Assembly (NCBI RefSeq): GCF_007993065.1
Contig: NZ_VOPL01000004.1
Coordinates: 186,001 to 250,000, forward strand
DNA from: Paracoccus aurantiacus
GTDB lineage: Bacteria; Pseudomonadota; Alphaproteobacteria; Rhodobacterales; Rhodobacteraceae
DNA length: 64,000 bases
Reading direction: 5' to 3'
Shown here: in pieces, positions 55,079-63,902 of the stretch
Layout of the letters: every line of letters starts with the position of its first letter
Numbering within the stretch: the first letter of the stretch is position 1
The notes under the pieces: model-generated
The model's database searches: none
Told to the model about the DNA's origin: nothing
The model's input: the letters and a program-made list of their open reading frames with translations, nothing else
Program-made: the position numbers and the translations under genes

Positions 55079-55211
55079 GTCCGGCATTTACGGCGCGCTG
55101 TCCATCAAGGCAAGAGCGTGGGCGCTGCGTGAGACGACGGGAACCCGATCTTCCTATGCGGCGTTGCAATTTAACGCGCCTTAACAATGACTTCAAACGC
55201 AGGAGATTGGC

Positions 55212-55781
55212 ATGTTTCGCCCCCCGCTTCTGGTAACGTCGGCGGCAGCCCTGACCGCAGTGCTTGCCCTGACCGCCTGTGACCGCTTTTCAGCGGCCGG
55301 CGATACCGACCGGCCCATCCCGATTGTGGCCGTTGCCGACCAATCTCTGCCCGAACCGGCGGTCGAGGAACTGGCCCCGGTCTGCGCCGCGCCCGACCCG
55401 GCGATGATCGCCCGCCTTGAGGAACAGGTGAATGCCGAGCGTGTGCGGCTTGGGCGCTCTCCATTGAAGTTCAAGGAAAATCTGGCTTTCGCAGCGCAAG
55501 CCCATGCGTGCGACATGGCCAGCATGAACAGGCTGACAGTCGCGGGTTCGAACGGCTCTTCCGTGGTGAATCGCGTTCGTGCCGTGGAATATACGGCCTG
55601 TTCATCCGCCCAGCTTATCGGGCGCGCTGGCGATGATTACAGCCAGATGTCGCGCTGGATGGGTTACAAGCCCGATCAGGAGATCCTCGTCCACAACAAG
55701 TTCGATGACGCGGGCGTTGGCGTGGTTCAGTCTGGCGGCACCTATTGGTGGTCGCTGGTCCTTGCAGACCATTGCGGCTGA
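55212..55781 (+). CDS. CAP/SCP-domain lipoprotein
   Basis: This 189-residue lipoprotein has the lipobox LALTACD (Cys at about residue 23). A linker is followed by a CAP (cysteine-rich secretory, SCP-PR1) domain: VNAERVRLGRSPLKFKENLA, AFAAQAHACDMASMNRL, and MSRWMGYKPDQEILVHNKFD, ending VGVVQSGGTYWWSLVLADHC. Several cysteines may pair. CAP domains in bacteria occur on secreted proteins of mostly unknown role. GCAGGAG precedes ATG 55212. It is convergent with the liv operon and shares its terminator. Confidence 0.85.
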   Translation: MFRPPLLVTSAAALTAVLALTACDRFSAAGDTDRPIPIVAVADQSLPEPAVEELAPVCAAPDPAMIARLEEQVNAERVRLGRSPLKFKENLAFAAQAHACDMASMNRLTVAGSNGSSVVNRVRAVEYTACSSAQLIGRAGDDYSQMSRWMGYKPDQEILVHNKFDDAGVGVVQSGGTYWWSLVLADHCG

Positions 55782-55799
55782 ACAGCTTGCGCAGTTCAT

Positions 55800-55826
55800 A
55801 AAAAAGGGGCCGCGAGGCCCCTTTTT
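55800..55826. terminator. Bidirectional terminator between the CAP lipoprotein gene and livM
   Basis: A 6-bp GC stem GGGGCC/GGCCCC with a GCGA tetraloop is flanked by six A and five T residues, so it reads as an intrinsic terminator in both directions. It serves two convergent transcripts. Confidence 0.88.
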
Positions 55827-55848
55827 GCATCGGCAATCGTGGCAGCGC

Positions 55849-57189
55849 CTATTTCTCGGGCACCAGACCACGGGGCGAGAACCGCAGGACCAGCAGCAGG
55901 ATAAGGCCCATCGCGATGAAACGCATATGCGGCGAGCTTTCCAGCAGATGCTGCTTCACCGCTCCGGCTGGCAGCGGGCTGGTCAGAAGCGAGATCAGCT
56001 GCGGCCCCCAGCTTTCAGCCTTGATCCACAGGAACCAGATCAGGATACCGCCAAGCGCTGCGCCCCAGTTGTTCCCGGACCCGCCGACAATCACCATGAC
56101 CCAGATCACGAAGGTATAGCGCAGCGGGTTATACTGGGTCGGGGCCATCAGCCCGTCATGGGTGATCATCATCGCGCCGGCGAGGCCCATGACCGCACAT
56201 CCGATCACGAAGATCTGCAGATGCCGGCCCGTGACGTCCTTGCCCATCGCTTCTGCCGCGGTTTCATTGTCACGGATGGCGCGCATCATCCGGCCCCAGG
56301 GTGATTTCAGCGCAAGCTCTGCCAGCAGGATCAGCAAAAGCAGCACCGCGCCAAACAGACCCGCGTAGCACAGCTTGACCCAGATGCCCGAAAGCTCGGC
56401 CACGGACATGCCCCAGTTCTGCGCCCTTTCGATAAAGGCGGGATCACGCTGAAGCGCGATTTCATAGGGGACCGGGCGCGGGATCGAGGTCACGTTCTTC
56501 ACGCCGCGCGCCAGCCATTCCTCGTTCTTCAGAACGGCGACGATGATCTCGCCGATGCCAAGCGTCGCAATTGCCAGATAGTCCGAGCGCAGACCGAGCG
56601 CGACCTTGCCGACGCCCCATGCGGCCGCTGCGGCAAACAGCGCGCCGACAGGCCAGGACAGAAGCACAGGAAGGCCAAGCCCGCCGAGATTCCCGAACTG
56701 CGCTGCCTGGTTCGCCTCGATCGCGTCAACGGCAGGATCGAACAGCCAGCGATAGGCGGCGAAACCCACGATCAGCACCGCCAGCAGCGCAAGCACGCGC
56801 AGCTTGCGTTGCACGCGCCGCCACACGACAGCGGCAAGAACAAGCGTGCCAAGGCCGACAATCAGCGCAAGGATGATGCGCAGACCGCCCGCCCCCCAGC
56901 CGCCTTCGACCGGCGCAACCGAGATCAGCACCGGCGCCAGGCCGCCAAGCGCCACGAAACCGACCACACCAGAGTTGAAAAGCCCCGCATAGCCCCATTG
57001 CATATTCAGACCGAGCGCGGTGACCGCAGAGATCAGGCCCATGTTCAGAATGGCGAGCGAAGTGTTCCACGAGCCGGTGAACAGCGCATTTCGCGTCGTG
57101 CCTTCAAGGATGAACAGAATGGCGAGCACGATGAACAGAACGGGCGCGCGCCACTTGCTGGAGGCTTCTGCCTGACGAGAGGTTGCCAT
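55849..57189 (-). CDS. livM: Branched-chain amino-acid ABC transporter permease LivM
   Basis: LivM is one of two membrane subunits of a HAAT-family importer. The 446 residues hold about ten membrane helices. The family blocks are LNMQWGYAGLFNSGVVGFVA, LRSDYLAIATLGIGEIIVAV, and the coupling-loop SPWGRMMRAIRDNETAAEAM, with FVIGCAVMGLAGAMMITHDG later. It is longer than E. coli LivM, mainly between helices 3 and 5. ATG 57189 follows livH by 13 nt, and it is the last gene of the operon. Confidence 0.93.
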   Translation of the reverse strand: MATSRQAEASSKWRAPVLFIVLAILFILEGTTRNALFTGSWNTSLAILNMGLISAVTALGLNMQWGYAGLFNSGVVGFVALGGLAPVLISVAPVEGGWGAGGLRIILALIVGLGTLVLAAVVWRRVQRKLRVLALLAVLIVGFAAYRWLFDPAVDAIEANQAAQFGNLGGLGLPVLLSWPVGALFAAAAAWGVGKVALGLRSDYLAIATLGIGEIIVAVLKNEEWLARGVKNVTSIPRPVPYEIALQRDPAFIERAQNWGMSVAELSGIWVKLCYAGLFGAVLLLLILLAELALKSPWGRMMRAIRDNETAAEAMGKDVTGRHLQIFVIGCAVMGLAGAMMITHDGLMAPTQYNPLRYTFVIWVMVIVGGSGNNWGAALGGILIWFLWIKAESWGPQLISLLTSPLPAGAVKQHLLESSPHMRFIAMGLILLLVLRFSPRGLVPEK

Positions 57190-57202
57190 ATCGCAGTCCT
57201 CC

Positions 57203-58204
57203 TTACACGGATTTGCCGCGGAACAGGCCAGTTGGCCGGAACAGCAGGACGATGATGAGGATGACGAAGCTGACGGCGAACTTGTATTCGGTCGACATCA
57301 GTTGCAGCAGGCCGTCTGACTGGAAGCCCAGATGACCCGCGACTTTCTTCCACGGGTAGGTGATCGCGACTTCCGAGAATGCGACGATGAAGCCGCCCGC
57401 AATCGCGCCGATCGGGCTGCCCAGACCGCCAACAATGGCGGCGGCAAAGATCGGCAGCAGAATCTGGAAGTAGTTGAAGGGCTTGAACGCCTTGTCGAGA
57501 CCGTAAAGCGTCCCGGCAATGGTCATCAGCGCCGCAGCGATGATCCATGTCAGGCGCACGACCTGTTCTGGGTCGATGCCAGACAGCAGCGCCAGATCCT
57601 CGTTATCGGAATAGGCGCGCATGGCTTTCCCCGATTTGGTGCGGTTCAGGAACCAGAACAGCGCCCAGACGACCAGCACCGCCACGATGACGGTAATCAG
57701 CTGCGTTGTGCGCAGGGCCAGACCTTCTGACAGGCCGCTCCATTCCCGGAAGCTGCGCACGTCGATGACAAAGCGCGCGCCATCATCGAAACGGATCTCG
57801 TCCACCCCGATCAGAATCCGGGTCAGGCCGTTCATGATGAACATCACGCCGACAGATGCCATGACCAGAATGATCGGATCGGATTTCTTCTTGCGGTAAA
57901 AGCGATAGACGATGCGATCGGTGCCAAGCACCATCAGCGCGCAACCCGCGATTCCGATGGGCAGCGCCAGCAGCGCCGTCGGGATCGGCCCGAGGCTGAT
58001 GCCAATCGCCTGAAGCGCCCAGGTCGCCATGATTGTAATGGCGGTCCCGAAGGCCATCGTGTCGCCATGCGCAAAGTTCGAGAAGCGAAGGATGCCGTAG
58101 ATCAGCGTCACCCCAAGCGCGCCGAGCGCCAACTGTGCGCCGTAAGCGGCGGCGGGGATGAAAACGAAATTCAGAAAGGCCACGAGGGCGTTGAGAAGAT
58201 CCAT
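57203..58204 (-). CDS. livH: Branched-chain amino-acid ABC transporter permease LivH
   Basis: LivH is the second membrane subunit, with 333 residues and about eight helices. Signature parts are LGALGVTLIYGILRFSNFAH, GDTMAFGTAITIMATWALQA, TKSGKAMRAYSDNEDLALLS with the EAA-like coupling loop, and AAIVGGLGSPIGAIAGGFIV. Its ATG shares one base with the stop of the small secreted protein gene upstream, so the unknown gene is translationally linked to the permeases. Confidence 0.93.
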   Translation of the reverse strand: MDLLNALVAFLNFVFIPAAAYGAQLALGALGVTLIYGILRFSNFAHGDTMAFGTAITIMATWALQAIGISLGPIPTALLALPIGIAGCALMVLGTDRIVYRFYRKKKSDPIILVMASVGVMFIMNGLTRILIGVDEIRFDDGARFVIDVRSFREWSGLSEGLALRTTQLITVIVAVLVVWALFWFLNRTKSGKAMRAYSDNEDLALLSGIDPEQVVRLTWIIAAALMTIAGTLYGLDKAFKPFNYFQILLPIFAAAIVGGLGSPIGAIAGGFIVAFSEVAITYPWKKVAGHLGFQSDGLLQLMSTEYKFAVSFVILIIVLLFRPTGLFRGKSV

Positions 58205-58707
58205 TACTTGGCGACCTCGCAGGAACCGATATAGGTGATCGCCATGATCGGGTCGGTCAGATGGGTGGTGAATCGCGCCTTGCCGTCCGGAAGAACCGTC
58301 AGCAGGCGCTGCTTGCCGGTCTCGCTCCCCGAGGAAGATGCGAGAACCGTTCCATTCGTCACGATCGCCGACAGCGAGATCGTTTCGGACGGATCAGCCC
58401 ATTCGCCCTCGGCCAGACCCGCACCATCACTGATGATTGTCAGCCGGCCCTGATACCCGGACGATGCGCATTCAGCGTCATTGCACTCGGTTTCGAAGGT
58501 GCAGGCCATGTCGATTGCCGTGGCATCCGGGCTGCCACCATCGGGTGCCACATCGGCAATCGGCGGAATTTCATCGACCGGGGCGTCGCCACCCGGCGGC
58601 AGAATATCGGTTTCGGCCGGCGGCAGCGCTTCATCAGGGGCCGCATCCTGCGCGAAGACGGGCAGGGCGGCGATCAGCGCAACGGCGGCGATCAGCGGGA
58701 ATTTCAT
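58204..58707 (-). CDS. Secreted hypothetical protein inside the liv operon
   Basis: This 167-residue exported protein has the signal peptide FPLIAAVALIAALPVFAQ (cut near residue 20) and an acidic Pro/Asp-rich linker (about 22-65). A domain with four cysteines follows, in MACTFETECNDAECASSGYQ and the C-terminal IGSCEVAK. It looks like a small disulfide-stabilised beta domain (LTIISDGAGLAEGEW, RFTTHLTDPIMAITY). I do not recognise the family. GGGAGG lies 8 nt before ATG 58707. It lies 4 nt after livF and overlaps livH by 1 nt, which ties it to this transporter. Confidence 0.7.
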   Translation of the reverse strand: MKFPLIAAVALIAALPVFAQDAAPDEALPPAETDILPPGGDAPVDEIPPIADVAPDGGSPDATAIDMACTFETECNDAECASSGYQGRLTIISDGAGLAEGEWADPSETISLSAIVTNGTVLASSSGSETGKQRLLTVLPDGKARFTTHLTDPIMAITYIGSCEVAK

Positions 58708-58711
58708 GGGT

Positions 58712-59536
58712 TTAACCTCCCAGGAAGGTGCGTCGCACCTCGTCGTTTTCCATAAGTTCCTTGCCGGTCCCGGTATGGGCATTCGCGCCCTGGACCAGCA
58801 CATAGGCCTTGTCGGCGATGTTCATCGCCTGCTTGGCGTTCTGTTCGACCATCAGCACCGGCAGGCCGCCCCGCGCGATGGCGATGATGCGGTCGAAAAG
58901 CTCGTCCATGACAATGGGGCTGACGCCCGCGGTTGGTTCGTCGAGCATGAGAAGGCTGGGCCGCGTCATCAGCGCGCGGCTGACGGCAACCTGCTGGCGC
59001 TGACCGCCCGACAGTTCGCCGGCCGCCTGCTTGCGCTTGTCGGCGACGGCGGGGAACAGGTCATAGACCTGCTCCATCGTCTCGCGAATGTCGTCATCGC
59101 GGATGAAGGCGCCCATTTCCAGATTCTCTTCGACGGTCATCGAAGGGAAGATATTGTTGACCTGCGGCACGAAGCCCATGCCCGCCTTCACACGGTCCTG
59201 CGGGTTCAACTGAGTGATGTCACGCCCGTTCAGCCGGATCGAGCCTTCGCGCAGGTTCAGCATCCCGAACAGCGCCTTCATCGCAGTCGACTTGCCGGCA
59301 CCATTGGGCCCGACGATGACCGCAATCTCGCCTTTTTCGACGGCGATGGTGCAATTGTGCAGAATATCGGGGCCTTTGCCATAGCCGCCCGTCATGTTCT
59401 CGCCGATCAGGAAGGGATCGCCTTCCTTTCCGGCACCGACCGGGCCTGACCGACGCGTTCCGTCGATTTCGCCGCGCCCGTGCTGGTTCACGATGGACGC
59501 ATCTCGGCTTTTGCCGAAGGGATCACTGTCGCTCAT
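58712..59536 (-). CDS. livF: Branched-chain amino-acid ABC transporter ATPase LivF
   Basis: LivF is an ATP-binding subunit. The 274 residues have the Walker A VGPNGAGKSTAMKALFG (about residues 75-91), the Q-loop in FVPQVNNIFPSMTVEENLEM, the signature LSGGQRQQVAVSRALMTRP, and Walker B LLMLDEPTAGVSP. About 45 residues precede the ABC core, rich in Gly, Ser and charged residues, and are absent in typical LivF. ATG 59536 overlaps the livG stop (ATGA). Confidence 0.95.
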   Translation of the reverse strand: MSDSDPFGKSRDASIVNQHGRGEIDGTRRSGPVGAGKEGDPFLIGENMTGGYGKGPDILHNCTIAVEKGEIAVIVGPNGAGKSTAMKALFGMLNLREGSIRLNGRDITQLNPQDRVKAGMGFVPQVNNIFPSMTVEENLEMGAFIRDDDIRETMEQVYDLFPAVADKRKQAAGELSGGQRQQVAVSRALMTRPSLLMLDEPTAGVSPIVMDELFDRIIAIARGGLPVLMVEQNAKQAMNIADKAYVLVQGANAHTGTGKELMENDEVRRTFLGG

Positions 59537-60315
59537 GCGCCGATCATCTCCTTGTTCTTCAGGCCACGGCCCAGATAGGCCTCGATCACGGCTTCATTCT
59601 GCATGATGCTGTCGGCGTTACCCTCGGCAAGAACCTTGCCTTCGGCCATAACGATGACCGGGTCGCACAGCTTTCCGATGAAATCCATGTCATGCTCGAT
59701 CACGCAGAACGTATAGCCGCGCTCCTTGTTCAGCCGGATGATGGCATCGGCGATCGTGCCCAGAAGCGTCCGGTTCACGCCCGCGCCGACCTCGTCCAGA
59801 AAGACGACCTTTGCATCGACCATCATCGTGCGCCCCAGCTCCAGCAGCTTTTTCTGACCGCCTGACAGGTTGCCGGCCTTTTCGTCGGCGACATGGCTGA
59901 TCGTCAGAAAGTCCAGAACCTCGTCGGCCTTGGCGCGCAGCTGTTCTTCCTGCTCGCGGATCTTGCCGCGTCCGAACCAGGTGTTGATGATCCGCTCGCC
60001 GCTCTGATCGGCGGGGACCATCATCAGGTTCTCGCGCACCGTCATGGACGAAAATTCATGGGCGAGCTGGAAGGTGCGCAGCAGGCCCTTGTGAAACAGC
60101 TCGTGCGGGGCCAGGCCGGAAATGTCTTCTCCATCCATGATGACGCGACCCGATGTGGGTGCGTAGACGCCGGCGATGACGTTGAACAGTGTGGATTTTC
60201 CGGCCCCGTTCGGCCCGATCAGCCCGGTGATGGAGCCGGTGCGGATTTCAAGGCTGGCGCCGTCCACGGCGGAAAAACCGCCGAATTTCTTGTGCAGGTT
60301 CTCGACCCGGATCAT
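59533..60315 (-). CDS. livG: Branched-chain amino-acid ABC transporter ATPase LivG
   Basis: LivG is the partner ATPase, with 260 residues. It shows Walker A GLIGPNGAGKSTLFNVIAGV, the Q-loop segment LLRTFQLAHEFSSMTVRENL, the signature LSGGQKKLLELGRTMMVDAK, Walker B VVFLDEVGAGVN and the H-loop FCVIEHDMDFI. A GTG at 60351 would add 12 residues; ATG 60315 has AGGGGGC at good spacing and starts as the family does (MIRVENLHKKFGGF). An AT-rich stretch near 60355-60375 probably holds its promoter, after the livK terminator. Confidence 0.95.
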   Translation of the reverse strand: MIRVENLHKKFGGFSAVDGASLEIRTGSITGLIGPNGAGKSTLFNVIAGVYAPTSGRVIMDGEDISGLAPHELFHKGLLRTFQLAHEFSSMTVRENLMMVPADQSGERIINTWFGRGKIREQEEQLRAKADEVLDFLTISHVADEKAGNLSGGQKKLLELGRTMMVDAKVVFLDEVGAGVNRTLLGTIADAIIRLNKERGYTFCVIEHDMDFIGKLCDPVIVMAEGKVLAEGNADSIMQNEAVIEAYLGRGLKNKEMIGA

Positions 60316-60395
60316 CTTGCCCCCTGTCGCATAAGATGATGTGTCAGTCACAAGCGCTTATAATATAATCTGATTTCGCGCTTTTATCCATTACG

Positions 60396-60423
60396 AAAAA
60401 GCCCGGCGCACAAAGCGCCGGGC
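60396..60423 (-). terminator. Rho-independent terminator of livK
   Basis: A 9-bp perfect stem GCCCGGCGC/GCGCCGGGC with a 5-nt loop is followed on the minus strand by five T residues. It separates the livK transcript from livG, allowing much more binding protein than transporter to be made. Confidence 0.86.
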
Positions 60424-60442
60424 AATATTCGCTGCGGGCAGT

Positions 60443-61624
60443 TCAGTGGAAGCCCACGACTTCCAGCTTGCCGTCCGTGATCGTCGTCTCGCGGAACGAA
60501 CCGGCGCTTTCGCCCGGCTCCACCAGTTCGACCGACGACGCACCGACATAGTCGATATCGGTCCCGGCGGCGAGAAGCTCCAGCCCCTTGGCCAGTTCAC
60601 CCGGCAGGACAGGCTCGCCCGGTGCGTTCGCGACTTCCATCACCTTTTCCTTTGCAGCGGCCGGGTCTGCCGACTTGGCGGCCTGCATGGAAAGAAGGAT
60701 CAGTGCAGCCGCGTCATACGCCTCGGCAGAGTAGGGGGCCGAAGGATCGAAGCCGGCAGCAGCGGCCAGTTCTTCGAACTTCGCGCGGCCATCGCCTTCG
60801 GCTGCCGGGTTGATCCCGATCGAGCCGTCAATTTCGGTGCCGAAACGCTCAACAAGCGCGTCGCCGATCATGCCGTCCGGGAAGATGAATTTGTCGAAGG
60901 CGCCGGTGTCGAGCGCGCCGCGCGTGATGCCCGAGCCGCCCTGATCGACATAGCCCACAACCGCCAGCGCGTCGCCGCCCGCCGAGGCGAGTGCCGCGAC
61001 TTCGGCAGAATAGTCCGCCTTGCCGTCGTCATGCGCGGCCGAGGTCGTCACCTGTCCGCCAAGCTTTTCGAAAGCGGCCTGGAAGCTGTCGGCCAGCCCT
61101 TTGCCGTAATCGTTGTTGGTATAGGTGATTGCGACCGATTCGATGCCCTGATCCTTGGCGAGCTGCGCCATGACCTCGCCCTGACGGGCGTCGGACGGTG
61201 CGGTGCGGAAGAACAGGCCGTTATCTTCGATGGTCGAAAGAGCCGGTGAGGTCGCCGAGGGCGAGATCATCATCACGCCGTTCGGGATGCCGACCTTTTC
61301 CAGCACGGCGATTGTCTCGCCCGAGCATTGGCCGCCGACCATCGCCTTGACGCCATCGGCGACCTGACGTTCTGCCGCGGCAACGCTGGCTGCGGCGTCA
61401 GTGCAGGTCGTGTCCGAACGCGAGGTCACGACGGTCGAGCCGTCCATGAACTTGCCGGAATCGCTGACTTCCTTGGCAGCCGCCTCGCCGCCAGCGGCGA
61501 TGTCGGGGGCCATGGATTCCAGCGGGCCGGTAAAGCCCAGATGCATGCCCAGCTTGACCTCTTCGGCACCAGCCGCGCCGGCAAGAAGCGCAGTTGCGGC
61601 GGTCGCGAGAAGCAGTTTTTTCAT
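60443..61624 (-). CDS. livK: Branched-chain amino-acid ABC transporter substrate-binding protein
   Basis: This periplasmic receptor has 393 residues. Signal peptide MKKLLLATAATALLAGAAGA is cut near residue 20. The Peripla_BP_6 domain starts VKLGMHLGFTGPLESMAPDI, with TTCTDAAASVAAAERQVADG, GVMMISPSATSPALS, YTNNDYGKGLADSFQAAFEK and the ligand tail YSAEAYDAAALILLSM. ATG 61624 follows CAGGGGATC. Two cysteines are present in the mature part. The ligand could be any branched-chain or small neutral amino acid. Confidence 0.93.
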   Translation of the reverse strand: MKKLLLATAATALLAGAAGAEEVKLGMHLGFTGPLESMAPDIAAGGEAAAKEVSDSGKFMDGSTVVTSRSDTTCTDAAASVAAAERQVADGVKAMVGGQCSGETIAVLEKVGIPNGVMMISPSATSPALSTIEDNGLFFRTAPSDARQGEVMAQLAKDQGIESVAITYTNNDYGKGLADSFQAAFEKLGGQVTTSAAHDDGKADYSAEVAALASAGGDALAVVGYVDQGGSGITRGALDTGAFDKFIFPDGMIGDALVERFGTEIDGSIGINPAAEGDGRAKFEELAAAAGFDPSAPYSAEAYDAAALILLSMQAAKSADPAAAKEKVMEVANAPGEPVLPGELAKGLELLAAGTDIDYVGASSVELVEPGESAGSFRETTITDGKLEVVGFH

Positions 61625-61814
61625 TTTAGATCCCCTGTTGGTCTTGATCATAAGTGGAACTTATCGGGGCATAAGTCCCCTTGTAAAGTTGATTGTCGCG
61701 CGAAATCGGCCAGCAATCGTTGCTGCTTCATGATAATTCATGCGATCGCGCGGTCTTTCCCTTCCTGCCGCCGACATCTATATACGGGGCGCGAAACACC
61801 AAGGAGTATCTGCC

Positions 61815-63221
61815 ATGACGCAGGAACAGCGCCCGACGACCGCCGCCCAAAGCTGGGACAAGGCTGGCTGGCGTGCATATCCGCGCGTCCAGATGCCCGA
61901 CTATCCCGATGCCGAAGCGCTGAACGCCGTCGAAGCGCAACTGGCGAAATACCCGCCGCTCGTCTTTGCCGGCGAGGCGCGGCGCCTTCGCGCGCATCTG
62001 GCCGATGTCGCGGCGGGTCGTGCATTTCTTCTGCAAGGCGGCGATTGCGCTGAAAGCTTCGGTGAATTCAGCGCCGACAATATTCGCGATACCTTCAAGG
62101 TCATGCTTCAAATGGCCGTCGTGCTGACTTGGGGCGCTCAGCTTCCGGTCGTCAAGGTCGGCCGCATGGCCGGACAGTTCGCCAAGCCGCGCAGTGCGCC
62201 CACGGAAACGGTCGACGGCGTCGAACTGCCGAGCTATCGCGGCGATATCATCAACGGCTTCGATTTCACCGCGGCGGCGCGCATTCCCGATCCGCAGCGG
62301 ATGCTGTCGGCCTATACGCAGGCTGCGGCATCGCTGAACCTGTTGCGCGCCTTCTCGACGGGCGGCTATGCCGATATTCATCGCGTGCAAAGCTGGATCG
62401 CCGATTTCACCTCTGGCCCCGAGGCAGAGCGTTATCGCGCGATTGCGGACCGGATCAGCGATGCAATGGCATTCATGCAGGCCGCCGGTGTGACCGCCGA
62501 AACCGCGCATGAACTGGGGCAGGTCGAATTCTACACCAGCCACGAGGCACTGCTTCTGGAATATGAAGAGGCGCTGTCGCGCATCGACACCACGACGGGC
62601 ATTCCTGTCGCGGGTTCGGGTCACATGATCTGGATCGGCGACCGCACACGTCAGCCTGACGGGGCGCATGTCGAATTCTGCCGTGGTGTTCAGAACCCGA
62701 TTGGGCTCAAGACCGGACCGACGACCACGGCGGACGATCTGAAAGTGCTGATGGAAAAGCTGAACCCGGAAAACGAGGCCGGTCGCCTGACCCTGATCGC
62801 GCGCTTCGGGGCCGGCAAGGTCGGCGATCATCTGCCGCGGCTTATCAAGGCGGTTCAGGAAGAAGGCGCGAATGTCGTCTGGTCCTGCGACCCGATGCAT
62901 GGAAATGTCATCAAGTCATCCACCGGCTACAAGACACGGCAGTTCGATTCGATCCTGCGCGAAGTGCGCGAGTTTTTCGCGGTCCACAAGGCCGAAGGCA
63001 CCATACCGGGCGGGGTCCATTTCGAAATGACCGGCAAGGACGTCACCGAGTGTACGGGCGGTGTACGGGCTGTGACCGACGAAGATCTCTCGGATCGCTA
63101 CCACACCGCCTGTGACCCGAGGCTGAATGCGAGCCAGTCGCTGGAGCTTGCATTTCTGGTCGCCGAAGAACTGCGCAACCGCCGCGTTGCCGAGCCCAAG
63201 CCGCAGGCCCGCGTCAGCTGA
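61815..63221 (+). CDS. Class II 3-deoxy-D-arabino-heptulosonate-7-phosphate synthase
   Basis: This enzyme condenses PEP and erythrose-4-phosphate, the first step of aromatic amino-acid synthesis. The 468-residue protein is of the plant-like class [90 protein letters not shown], and the later [20 protein letters not shown] and [23 protein letters not shown] precedes ATG 61815; the upstream frame from 61740 is unlikely. It is a single gene with its own terminator. Confidence 0.96.
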   Translation: MTQEQRPTTAAQSWDKAGWRAYPRVQMPDYPDAEALNAVEAQLAKYPPLVFAGEARRLRAHLADVAAGRAFLLQGGDCAESFGEFSADNIRDTFKVMLQMAVVLTWGAQLPVVKVGRMAGQFAKPRSAPTETVDGVELPSYRGDIINGFDFTAAARIPDPQRMLSAYTQAAASLNLLRAFSTGGYADIHRVQSWIADFTSGPEAERYRAIADRISDAMAFMQAAGVTAETAHELGQVEFYTSHEALLLEYEEALSRIDTTTGIPVAGSGHMIWIGDRTRQPDGAHVEFCRGVQNPIGLKTGPTTTADDLKVLMEKLNPENEAGRLTLIARFGAGKVGDHLPRLIKAVQEEGANVVWSCDPMHGNVIKSSTGYKTRQFDSILREVREFFAVHKAEGTIPGGVHFEMTGKDVTECTGGVRAVTDEDLSDRYHTACDPRLNASQSLELAFLVAEELRNRRVAEPKPQARVS

Positions 63222-63240
63222 TCGCGTGATTTCGTATGAG

Positions 63241-63265
63241 AAAGGGGCCGCAAGGCCCCTTTTTT
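63241..63265. terminator. Bidirectional terminator after DAHP synthase
   Basis: A perfect stem AAAGGGGCC with GGCCCCTTT and a GCAA tetraloop is followed by further T residues. It separates the convergent DAHP synthase and ThiE-like genes and closely resembles the element at 55800-55826. Confidence 0.88.
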
Positions 63266-63281
63266 GTTGTTGGATTTCTGG

Positions 63282-63902
63282 TCACCGCCACAGGGCTGAC
63301 AAGGCCGTCACCGGCTCTTCCTCGGCCCAGATTTCGGCTCCGATTGCGAAGAAGTCGGTGATCGGGGCAAGCTTGCCGATCAGTGCGGCGTCCAGTCCTC
63401 CCTCGGCCACGACCGGCACCTCGATCATCTCGGACCACCATTCGAAAAGCTCAGCCGGGGCAAGTTCGCCCGACCCCAGACCGGTCGCGCCCACCGGGCC
63501 GAAGCTTACGTAATCGGCACCCGCTTCGGCAGCGCTCATCCCATCGTGGCGCGAGGCAGCGCAGAATGCGCCGACAATCGCATCCGCGCCCAGATCGCGA
63601 CGCGCCTGACGGACCTTGTTGATACCGCCGGTGATGTGAACCCCGTCCAGCCCATGGCGTTGCGCAATCTGGACATGGTCGTCGATGACCACGGCAATGT
63701 CATGGACATGGGCAAGATCGCGCACCATGTCGGCCATCCGGCCAAGCTGCGCCTCGTCGCCTGCGCCCGGAATGCGGATACAGGCGGGCGCGAACCGTTC
63801 CAGCAGTTCGGCCAGCATCGGACCGAAGGTGCCGGGTTCGGCGCCCACGGGCGTTATCAGGTAAAGCTGGGGCGCAGTCGGGGCGTCGGGCTGGTCGGTC
63901 AT
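63282..63902 (-). CDS. Thiamine-phosphate synthase family protein (ThiE-like)
   Basis: This 206-residue TIM-barrel protein has the ThiE/TenI fold: QLYLITPVGAEPGTFGPMLA, AVVIDDHVQIAQRHGLDGVH, ITGGINKVRQARRDLGADAI, VGAFCAASRHDGMSAAEAGA, DYVSFGPVGATGLGSGELAP and VPVVAEGGLDAALIGKLAP. The substrate loops differ from those of E. coli ThiE, and no thiamine gene is adjacent, so thiamine phosphate synthesis is probable but not certain. ATG 63902 has AAGGAAG before it. No gene is seen in the last 98 bp. Confidence 0.8.
   Translation of the reverse strand: MTDQPDAPTAPQLYLITPVGAEPGTFGPMLAELLERFAPACIRIPGAGDEAQLGRMADMVRDLAHVHDIAVVIDDHVQIAQRHGLDGVHITGGINKVRQARRDLGADAIVGAFCAASRHDGMSAAEAGADYVSFGPVGATGLGSGELAPAELFEWWSEMIEVPVVAEGGLDAALIGKLAPITDFFAIGAEIWAEEEPVTALSALWR

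Noticed and set aside
55800-63265. Near-identical hairpins at 55800-55826 and 63241-63265 as a possible mobile repeat
   Set aside because: Both are standard GC-stem intrinsic terminators with tetraloops; similarity is expected from function.
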